Under the pieces are notes generated by a model. That model saw only the letters and a list, made by a program, of their open reading frames with translations. It did not search any database and was not told the origin of the DNA. The translations under genes were made by a program, and so were the position numbers. DNA of 7,703 bases from Emcibacteraceae bacterium (GTDB taxonomy: Bacteria > Pseudomonadota > Alphaproteobacteria > Sphingomonadales > Emcibacteraceae), in the NCBI GenBank assembly GCA_016763335.1, contig JAESUD010000305.1, forward strand, positions 1 to 7,703, in the 5' to 3' direction. Positions within the stretch are counted from its first letter, which is position 1. Each line of letters opens with the position of its first letter. Of the stretch, positions 1 through 5,596 are shown piece by piece.

Positions 1-102
1 AGCAGCGGCCTCAAACATTTCACGGGCTGTGTTTTTGGCTTTGCAGCTAGAAATTATCACACTTAATGTGATGATAAGAATTATTTTAAATGAATTAAAC
101 AT
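1..102 (-). CDS. Small lipoprotein of unknown function, 5' fragment (cut by left edge)
   Basis: An open frame reads from ATG at 102 to the left edge, 34 codons without a stop. It has a short charged start (MFNSFK), a hydrophobic segment (residues 7-18) and a lipobox-like end, ISSC, with Cys20 as the likely lipidated residue. After it comes a polar stretch (KAKNTAREMFEAAA). A strong Shine-Dalgarno, GGGAGG on the minus strand (108-113), lies 5 nt from the ATG and fixes the start. The protein is probably exported by Sec and anchored in a membrane. The mature part is too short here to assign a family; small entericidin-like lipoproteins start in a similar way but so do many larger ones. It lies 112 nt downstream of rlpA on the same strand, so the two could be co-transcribed. 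Confidence 0.7.
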   Translation of the reverse strand, partial: MFNSFKIILIITLSVIISSCKAKNTAREMFEAAA

Positions 103-143
103 AGTGTCCTCCCGTTAATAAGGCGCGAGTTTAACAAGGGACA

Positions 144-187
144 CTGAATTGGCAATGGGTAATTGACAATAGATTGCATTAATTCAG
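144..187. repeat. Nested inverted repeat between rlpA and the small lipoprotein gene
   Basis: Perfect 7-bp arms CTGAATT (144-150) and AATTCAG (181-187) enclose a second perfect pair, GCAAT (152-156) and ATTGC (173-177), separated by a 1-nt versus 3-nt internal loop. The result is a 12-bp interrupted stem with a 16-nt loop. In the minus-strand transcript it would fall in the leader of the lipoprotein gene, and no T-run follows it in that direction. On the plus strand an A/T-rich run follows, but no plus-strand gene ends here. Its role is unknown: an mRNA-stabilising or attenuating hairpin, or chance in AT-rich DNA. Confidence 0.35.
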
Positions 188-214
188 CAATAATTTTATT
201 TTATTGATAGGTTC

Positions 215-754
215 CTATGATCCTGAAAGCACTTCGACGCGAACCTTAGTAATGCCGTTTTTTATGAAGTCCAGTTCTTTTGCTGCAGCATAGGAGACAT
301 CGATGATGCGGCCTTTTATAAACGGTCCGCGGTCATTGACGCGTAAAATGATAGACTTGTTATTTTCTAAATTAGTAACGCGGACGCAACTTGGTAATGG
401 TAATGTTGTGTGGGCGGCGCTCATGGCATTCATGTTGAATGTTTCGCCGTTGGCGGTCATTTTACCATGATGATTTTTACCATAATAGGATGCGGTACCA
501 ACCATGTTATAATCCGGTTCATGTTTTGGTACATAACGCACACCACCGATCACATATGACCGACCGACCTTACCATTTGTAACATTACACGTTGAGGCCG
601 TTGCTTGTTGTTCAGGTGGTGTGGGCTTGTCGGCTGTTACATTTGGGTGTTGTTCAGTTGTTGTTGAACGTGTGATAGCCATATCCGGCGTGCTTGCACA
701 AGCAGTGAGAATAGAAGCTGATATTAAGAGCAATATGCTATGGTTTAGTTTCAT
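215..754 (-). CDS. rlpA: RlpA-like septal lytic transglycosylase lipoprotein (double-psi beta-barrel)
   Basis: RlpA proteins are outer-membrane lipoproteins that cleave glycan strands lacking stem peptides, often at the division septum. From ATG at 754 the protein has 179 residues; a GTG one codon upstream (757) is also possible and neither start has a clear Shine-Dalgarno. It begins with a lipoprotein signal ending LTAC (Cys19), then a Thr/Pro/Gln-rich linker (about 20-55). The family's [10 protein letters not shown] strip (67-76) leads into the DPBB domain (about 84-176) with [27 protein letters not shown] and VNDRGPF. Glu104, His115 and Asp141 have the same spacing (11 and 26 residues) as the catalytic Glu, His and Asp known from Pseudomonas RlpA, so activity is likely. 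There is no C-terminal SPOR domain, so septal targeting by denuded glycan binding is not encoded here. Family assignment is firm; the exact cellular role is inferred. Confidence 0.95.
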   Translation of the reverse strand: MKLNHSILLLISASILTACASTPDMAITRSTTTEQHPNVTADKPTPPEQQATASTCNVTNGKVGRSYVIGGVRYVPKHEPDYNMVGTASYYGKNHHGKMTANGETFNMNAMSAAHTTLPLPSCVRVTNLENNKSIILRVNDRGPFIKGRIIDVSYAAAKELDFIKNGITKVRVEVLSGS

Positions 755-832
755 CACTGTATTAAAGCAGGCTAATCTTAAATAGCGGTTAATTGATCAT
801 TAAATTTGATATATTTATTGACGAATGAGTTT

Positions 833-847
833 GTCCCAAAACGGGAC
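833..847. promoter_or_regulatory. Candidate enhancer-binding site: perfect dyad GTCCC-N5-GGGAC
   Basis: GTCCC (833-837) and GGGAC (843-847) form a perfect 5-bp dyad around AAAAC. Its centre, near 840, is about 127 bp upstream of the start predicted from the sigma-54 element at 941-956, the usual distance for an upstream activating site of a sigma-54 enhancer-binding protein. It lacks a T-run on either side, so it is not a terminator. It could instead serve the divergent rlpA gene, whose start is 80 bp away. The binding protein is unknown. Confidence 0.5.
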
Positions 848-860
848 TGCGTTCTCTATT

Positions 861-888
861 TTGTAAAGTTTTTTTACATTGCTATAAT
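861..888 (+). promoter_or_regulatory. Possible sigma-70 promoter with extended -10, covering an inverted repeat
   Basis: TATAAT (883-888) is preceded by TGC, giving an extended -10 element (TGnTATAAT). TTGTAA (861-866) is a moderate -35 match with a 16-bp spacer. The predicted start is near 895. A perfect dyad, TGTAAA-N5-TTTACA (862-878), overlaps the -35 and spacer, where a bound protein would block polymerase. The same dyad is centred near -97 from the sigma-54 start, so it could instead be a second enhancer site. TyrR-type regulators use TGTAAA-N6-TTTACA, one base longer; the likeness may be coincidental. The -10 match is strong but AT-rich DNA yields such matches by chance. Confidence 0.4.
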
Positions 889-940
889 GCCAGTAATATA
901 GATTGTTGCTATCCATTTGTAATGAATGCAATATTTTTAA

Positions 941-956
941 TGGCATAAATCTTGCA
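941..956 (+). promoter_or_regulatory. Sigma-54 (RpoN) -24/-12 promoter of the VPLPA-CTERM gene
   Basis: TGGCA (941-945) and TTGCA (952-956) match the -24 and -12 elements of the sigma-54 consensus TGGCACG-N4-TTGCW, with the obligatory spacing GG (942-943), 10 bp, GC (954-955). Transcription should start near 967, giving a leader of about 49 nt before the ATG at 1016. Sigma-54 promoters need an activator bound upstream, and two perfect dyads lie at 833-847 and 862-878. In other proteobacteria PEP-CTERM genes have been reported to depend on RpoN with the PrsK/PrsR two-component pair, which supports the call. Confidence 0.75.
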
Positions 957-975
957 CATATGCGGAAGGTTAAAA

Positions 976-1009
976 ATAAAAATTTGGGCATTATATAAAA
1001 ATTTGGGCA
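976..1009 (+). repeat. Two perfect 15-bp direct repeats in the predicted 5' leader
   Basis: The 15-mer ATAAAAATTTGGGCA occurs at 976-990 and again at 995-1009, a 19-bp period with TTAT between copies. The second copy ends 6 nt before the ATG at 1016, and its GGGC is the only purine-rich candidate for a ribosome binding site. The repeats lie downstream of the predicted sigma-54 start, so they are in the transcript. They could be a tandem site for a DNA- or RNA-binding regulator, or a small duplication that created a second weak ribosome binding site. Confidence 0.6.
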
Positions 1010-1015
1010 ATCTAA

Positions 1016-1627
1016 ATGATAAATAAACTTTTAACGGTTTTGGGGATGGTAATCTGTTTTGGCGTAAGCGCGTCTCATGCTGCGATATTTGACTTTGAAG
1101 TGCGTCTTGGGGGGCTGGCTTATTATGATCCTGATCTTGATATTACATGGCTTGCCGATGCAACAAGCAACGGTAACAGCGGAAACTGGATTTCGCAAAC
1201 AAACAGCATTGAAAACACATTGAATGTTGCCGGTATAACAGGATGGCGTTTACCGACGGCTGGATCAACACCGTTGAGTTGCCCTGGTGATGGATGTCTA
1301 AGTAATGAAATGGGTTATATGTTTCACGACCGCGAGATAAACAGTGGTGATATGTATGTTTTTAACAGCATACAAGCAGATTGGTATTATAGCTCATCAG
1401 CGGTGGGCAATGATGTGTGGTTATTTAATTTGCTAACCGGTGAACAGCAACTGCTTGGTAAAAACACACCGGCGAGCCAATTCCTTGCTTTTACATGGGC
1501 CGTTCATGATGGTGATGTCGAGGCGGTAATTGCCACGCCACTTCCGGCGGCTGTTTGGATGTTTGGTTCTGCGGTAGTGGGCTTTTTCGGGTTTAGACGC
1601 CGTAAGAAAGCACTGGCTCACTTATAA
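1016..1627 (+). CDS. Secreted DUF1566-like protein with VPLPA-CTERM (PEP-CTERM type) sorting signal
   Basis: This 203-residue protein is exported and then handled by an exosortase. It has a Sec signal peptide (residues 1 to about 22, ending ASHA). The body carries strips of the Lcl/DUF1566-like exported family: LAYYDPDLDITWLADA (34-49), GWRLPT (76-81), NSIQADWYYSSS (117-128) and FTWAVHDGDV (159-168). The C-terminus is a textbook three-part sorting tail: TPLPA (174-178), a hydrophobic segment (179-192) and the basic cluster RRRKK (194-198). VPLPA-type tails are usually processed by an exosortase of the XrtD kind, in step with surface polysaccharide export; none is in this window. Cys89 and Cys94 may form a disulfide. 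A sigma-54 promoter at 941-956 probably drives it. The ATG at 1016 gives a complete signal peptide but has only a weak ribosome binding site. The gene ends 4 bp from the stop of the convergent kinase gene. The function of the mature domain is unknown; a surface or matrix role is inferred. Confidence 0.92.
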   Translation: MINKLLTVLGMVICFGVSASHAAIFDFEVRLGGLAYYDPDLDITWLADATSNGNSGNWISQTNSIENTLNVAGITGWRLPTAGSTPLSCPGDGCLSNEMGYMFHDREINSGDMYVFNSIQADWYYSSSAVGNDVWLFNLLTGEQQLLGKNTPASQFLAFTWAVHDGDVEAVIATPLPAAVWMFGSAVVGFFGFRRRKKALAHL

Positions 1628-1631
1628 GTAC

Positions 1632-4600
1632 CTAGTCAGATATGTGTCGGCATGCTGGCAGAATGATGGTGGCCGTTGTACCAACATCAACTTCACTGAC
1701 GAGAATAAATCTGCCGCCATGCAGTTCAACCAGCTTTAACACAATTGGAAGGCCAAGTCCGGTTCCCTCATCATTAAGTTCGTGGTTACCCTGGTTTTGT
1801 TCAAACGGATGAAGCACGTGGTCAATCCTGTCTGCCGGGATGCCGATACCATTATCCATGACGGCTATCTTCACATCTTTATTGGGTTCAATGCTGACAT
1901 TGATACTTACTGTGCCGTTATTATCGACAAATTTTACTGAATTTGATAATAAATTGATGATCACGCGTTTTATGGCAATTTGATCGCCGTATATATTAAT
2001 TGATTTCTCGCCTTTATAGGTGATTGTTACAGATTTTTGGCGGAAGTTTTCTTCAAGCATTTTGACCGAGGATGTAATACAATTATCCAAAGAGAATTTT
2101 TCTTCATCTAGATCCCATTTACCGGCTTCAATTTTTGAGAGATCAAGAATATCTTTGATAACAATGGCTAAATGTTCACCGCTATTTTTAATATCGGTGA
2201 GATATTCTTTGTGTTTTTCAGAAACGAGTTTGCCGCCGATGCCGAGCATTATGGCTTCGGAAAAGCCAATGATTGCATTGAGCGGCGTTCTTATTTCATG
2301 GCTCATATTAGCTAGGAATGCTGATTTGGCATCATTTGCGTCTTCGGCAACTCTCTGAGCATGGATGAGGTCTATTTCCAATTTACGTCTTCGTAATATT
2401 TCTTTACGCAAACTGTAATTCCATAAAAGAATGACCATTAGCACCATTAATGCCCCGATGATAATATTGCGAATGAAGTCAGTATCAATTTTATTCTCAA
2501 CTCTGAGGGATTGCCATTTATGGGCAATTTCGGTTTTTTCGAGTTCGGTAATTGATGCCATAGCCTTGATCATTGCGCTGGCGAGTAGGGGATGTTTTTT
2601 ACTAATAGCAAAAACGGTATCACCGGAATAATTGGTTTGTCCGGTAACGATTATATTGGCATAACCATTGCGTGAAATATGATATGAAGTGGTTAGAATA
2701 TCACCGATATAAGCATCCACTTCGCCGGTAGAAAGCATGCGCATTGCTTCGTTGATCGTATCGACTTGAACTTTGTTAAGGGACGGGTAATCAGCATTTA
2801 CCCATTTATTGATTGTATATCCTTTTATCTGGGCAACTCTTCTGTCGGCAATGCCTGATATATTTCCGAAGATGGGTGAATCATTGCGAGAGAAAATCAT
2901 ATGGGCTGCTTTTAAATAGCTGCCAGTCAAATAAAACTGTTCTTCCCGTTCAAGGGTGGGGGCTATGGCTGAAATGACTTGTGTTGTCCCAGCAACTAAT
3001 TGCTCTATGCCTTCATCAAGACTGGTATTACCGACCCATTTGAACTGAATATTAAGTTTTTTAGCAATGATATTTAGGAAGTCCCCGGCGATGCCATCGA
3101 TTTCATCATCTTCACCGATAAATTCAATAGGTGATAAATTTGGGTCGGTTGATGTTGAAATGACATTATGGCTACTGAGCCAGTCTAACTCTTCGGCGGT
3201 CAAATTTAAGCTAGTATCAACTTGTTGATATGTTAGCCATTTTTGTGAAATTGTTTGAAATTCCATCGGGGTTATAATTGCTTTTGCTTTTTCGAGAATA
3301 TTAAGCAGAATTTGATTGCTCTTATGTATACCGATACGGTGATCATACCTATCTCTCACAACAAGAGGATTACCACCGATAATCTCTAGCCCAGGGATAA
3401 AGTTTTGGACGATTGAATAGTTAATAGAAATAAGAGAATTGGTAAATATATCAATTTTTGATGATGATAGGGCGAACAGTGCGTCAGTAATCGTTTCAAA
3501 TTTTACCAGTTCAAGGTTAGGTCGTTTAATTTTGTAAAGGTCTTCTAATGTAGAACCGCTAACCACCCCAACTCTTTTATCCTTTAGGTCACTAAGACCA
3601 TTAAGGCGCGGCGAGCCAATTCGCCCCATGCTTACCGACGGTACCGTGAGATAGGGGCTTGAAAATTGTGTATATTTTTTTCTGGTAGGGTTTTCAAGGA
3701 CACTATGAATGATATCAATGTCTTTGTTTTTAAATTTTTCTAACAGATTAGCCCATGAATTGTCGCTTATATAGTTAATTTTTAAGCCGACTTTGGATGA
3801 TAACAAATTAAGATAATCAATGCCAAAACCTGCCGGTCTGCCGTTACGTAAAAAATCAAAGGGCGGTCGGTTAAATCTGTTACTTGCAGTTAGTATAGGG
3901 TGAGAAGAAATCCATGCGCGTTCTTCGGCTGTTAAATCAATGTCTTTTGATTGAATAGTTATTTGATCTGTTTGCCATGTTTTTTCAATTTTTTGAAACT
4001 CGTCATCTGTAACAGCGTCCATACCCTTTTGAAGAATATCTCTTAATATTGGCATGTTTTTATGGGATGCCAGTCGGTGTTCTTCTATTGATTGTTGTCC
4101 AAATAGATGACTGCCGCCAATGTCTTCTAACCCGGTTATGAAATTTTGCAGGATGTAATATTTTATGGTGAATTCGGAGCCGCTAAAGACGTCAATCTCA
4201 CTATTAGCTAAGGCATCAAGGGCTTCTGGTACGGTGCCATATTCCAAAATGTGAATTTGTGGATATGTTGTATTGAAGTAATTTGAAAGCTGGGACCCTT
4301 TAATGCTTCCTATTTTTTTTAACTCAAGATCAACTATATTGTTAATTTTTGAGGAACCTGTTTTAGCGAAATTAGCCGTTGGGGAATTATGATAAATTTT
4401 TGTAAAATTTAAAAATTCATCACGGATATCATTCCGTGAGACACTATGAAACAGGTCTGTTTCATTTCGTGTAACCTGTTCCATGGCCTTGGTCCAGCTT
4501 GTCGGTTCTGTAAAGTTGATTTTTAAACCAACCTTTTTGGCAACCAGCAACAGGTAATCAATTGAAAATCCGGCTGGCTTGTCGTCTTTAGTAAAATTAT

Positions 4601-4802
4601 AAGGTACATAATGACCGACATTTGACGAGGTGACGACCGGGTGATCGGCGATCCATGCTCTTTCTTCGGCGGTTAATTTAATGTTATCATCGGATGATTG
4701 TGTATTGCCTATATGAGCAAATGAAACCAGAAACGCTGATAAAAGTATCAACCTTGATAGTGATCGTAAAAGAGTAGCAAAAATTTGATTTTTTATATAC
4801 AT
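1632..4802 (-). CDS. Sensor histidine kinase with three tandem periplasmic solute-binding domains (BvgS/EvgS-like sensor half)
   Basis: This 1056-residue inner-membrane kinase should sense a periplasmic ligand and autophosphorylate. After a signal or anchor segment (about 13-30) come three type-3 solute-binding (SBP_bac_3, Venus-flytrap) domains, about 43-278, 290-524 and 534-765. Each is opened by a copy of the linker LTAEERAWI..HP (43, 290, 534). One transmembrane helix (about 777-794) leads to a basic helical stretch (795-826), then HisKA with SHEIRTPLNAIIGFSE (phosphoacceptor His835) and HATPase with INLLSNSVKF (Asn954), DNGIGI (983-988) and GTGLGL (1013-1018). All catalytic boxes are intact. 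Unlike BvgS it has no PAS domain before HisKA and no receiver or Hpt domain after the ATPase, so it needs a separate response regulator, and none is adjacent. ATG 4802 gives a good exported N-terminus but lacks a clear Shine-Dalgarno. The GNAT gene lies 108 bp upstream on the same strand. The ligand is unknown; amino acids or related small molecules are the family's common ligands. Confidence 0.93.
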   Translation of the reverse strand: MYIKNQIFATLLRSLSRLILLSAFLVSFAHIGNTQSSDDNIKLTAEERAWIADHPVVTSSNVGHYVPYNFTKDDKPAGFSIDYLLLVAKKVGLKINFTEPTSWTKAMEQVTRNETDLFHSVSRNDIRDEFLNFTKIYHNSPTANFAKTGSSKINNIVDLELKKIGSIKGSQLSNYFNTTYPQIHILEYGTVPEALDALANSEIDVFSGSEFTIKYYILQNFITGLEDIGGSHLFGQQSIEEHRLASHKNMPILRDILQKGMDAVTDDEFQKIEKTWQTDQITIQSKDIDLTAEERAWISSHPILTASNRFNRPPFDFLRNGRPAGFGIDYLNLLSSKVGLKINYISDNSWANLLEKFKNKDIDIIHSVLENPTRKKYTQFSSPYLTVPSVSMGRIGSPRLNGLSDLKDKRVGVVSGSTLEDLYKIKRPNLELVKFETITDALFALSSSKIDIFTNSLISINYSIVQNFIPGLEIIGGNPLVVRDRYDHRIGIHKSNQILLNILEKAKAIITPMEFQTISQKWLTYQQVDTSLNLTAEELDWLSSHNVISTSTDPNLSPIEFIGEDDEIDGIAGDFLNIIAKKLNIQFKWVGNTSLDEGIEQLVAGTTQVISAIAPTLEREEQFYLTGSYLKAAHMIFSRNDSPIFGNISGIADRRVAQIKGYTINKWVNADYPSLNKVQVDTINEAMRMLSTGEVDAYIGDILTTSYHISRNGYANIIVTGQTNYSGDTVFAISKKHPLLASAMIKAMASITELEKTEIAHKWQSLRVENKIDTDFIRNIIIGALMVLMVILLWNYSLRKEILRRRKLEIDLIHAQRVAEDANDAKSAFLANMSHEIRTPLNAIIGFSEAIMLGIGGKLVSEKHKEYLTDIKNSGEHLAIVIKDILDLSKIEAGKWDLDEEKFSLDNCITSSVKMLEENFRQKSVTITYKGEKSINIYGDQIAIKRVIINLLSNSVKFVDNNGTVSINVSIEPNKDVKIAVMDNGIGIPADRIDHVLHPFEQNQGNHELNDEGTGLGLPIVLKLVELHGGRFILVSEVDVGTTATIILPACRHISD

Positions 4803-4910
4803 GCGTGTGAAAGAACCAATATTCTATATATTTCCCTTACATAATATATGATACTAATGATTATTAGATGGTTAATTTCTATTAAATAAAAGGATTTAAT
4901 GAAAATATAC

Positions 4911-5447
4911 TTATGTTAATTCTTTTAACCAGACCGTAAAATCGCAAGGACAGGCAAAATGGTCTTTTCTTTCGGGATATAAACTTTCAAAGGGGACGGG
5001 TTTGTTCGGGATATACCCACGGCGAGAATACCATTTTTTCAAAAATTCCTTGCTCGGGTTCACCCATTCGTGCGGGGTTAATAGTTCTAACCTAATGGTT
5101 TTATAACCGGCATTTAGGGCGTGATCCTCGACTATGTCCACAAGCTGACGACCGATCCCTTTGTTACGGTGGTCAGGGTCGGCGACGAGCATGCCAAATT
5201 CGAATGTGTGCTCATCAACTTCACCAATTTTAACGGAGCCAACAATTTCGCCTTCATAGTCGGCCAGATATAATTTTCCGTTCTTTAAAAAATCTTCAAT
5301 ATCGGGTGCATTGGCGCGTCCGCCTTCAATGGCCCACATGCCTTTTTCCGCTTGATCGTAAACTTGGTTGATCAGGCTGACTAGACGATTGATTGTTTGC
5401 GTGTTTGCGTCGTTGGTGTTTGAACGTCTTATGGTGATGTTTGTCAT
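4911..5447 (-). CDS. GNAT family N-acetyltransferase
   Basis: This 178-residue cytoplasmic protein should transfer an acetyl group from acetyl-CoA to an amine; the substrate cannot be told. The GNAT core is clear: beta strands LYLADYEGEIVGSVKIGEV (59-77), then motif A FGMLVADPDHRNKGIGRQLV (84-103). There the RNKGIG loop (94-99) fits the R/Q-x-x-G-x-G/A pyrophosphate-binding pattern. TIRLELL (117-123) and the helix FLKKWYSRRGY (135-145) provide the motif B region with the usual late tyrosine. Its length is ordinary for a single-domain GNAT. Cys166 and Cys168 near the C-terminus form a CPC pair. The ATG at 5447 follows only a weak GAG-type ribosome binding site. It lies upstream of the kinase on the same strand and is divergent from the S9 peptidase gene; a functional link to either is not shown. 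Confidence 0.92.
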   Translation of the reverse strand: MTNITIRRSNTNDANTQTINRLVSLINQVYDQAEKGMWAIEGGRANAPDIEDFLKNGKLYLADYEGEIVGSVKIGEVDEHTFEFGMLVADPDHRNKGIGRQLVDIVEDHALNAGYKTIRLELLTPHEWVNPSKEFLKKWYSRRGYIPNKPVPFESLYPERKDHFACPCDFTVWLKELT

Positions 5448-5480
5448 AATTTTATTATCTCATTTTTTTATTTGGCCATA

Positions 5481-5510
5481 TTAATATGCATTTGAATAGA
5501 CGTTTGTCCA
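5481..5510 (-). promoter_or_regulatory. Possible sigma-70 promoter of the GNAT gene
   Basis: On the minus strand TGGACA (5505-5510) is a good -35 match and TATTAA (5481-5486) a fair -10, with an 18-bp spacer. Transcription would start near 5474, about 27 nt before the GNAT start codon. The -10 lies inside the 12-bp palindrome CATATTAATATG (5477-5488), which might be an operator or chance in AT-rich DNA. I saw no convincing promoter for the divergent S9 gene in the same 149-bp gap. Confidence 0.3.
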
Positions 5511-5596
5511 CATTAAATACGAAGAGAATTGTTGCATCAGGCGATGATTATTGATTAGAGTAAATCTTTATAAAATAACGAAATGAGGGTGGGATA

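Noticed and set aside
163..168. TTGACA on the plus strand, considered as a -35 element
   Set aside because: No acceptable -10 lies 16-18 bp downstream and no plus-strand gene begins before 1016.
976..1009. The two 15-bp repeats considered as a CRISPR remnant or transposon-end feature
   Set aside because: Only two copies, a 4-bp spacer, no cas genes, and no transposase or matching ends anywhere in the window.
1433..1621. A 62-codon minus-strand frame opposite the VPLPA-CTERM gene
   Set aside because: It lies opposite the sorting signal, which is clearly coding on the plus strand, and has no features of its own.
2020..2631. Two open frames on the plus strand (2020-2358 and 2431-2631) inside the kinase gene
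   Set aside because: They are antisense to the conserved HisKA/HATPase and third sensor domain, have no recognisable family or ribosome binding site, and are explained by the codon pattern of the real gene.
4854..4867. CTAAT-N4-ATTAG inverted repeat between the GNAT and kinase genes
   Set aside because: Short, AT-only arms in a very AT-rich gap, with no T-run in the minus direction; chance is the simplest explanation.
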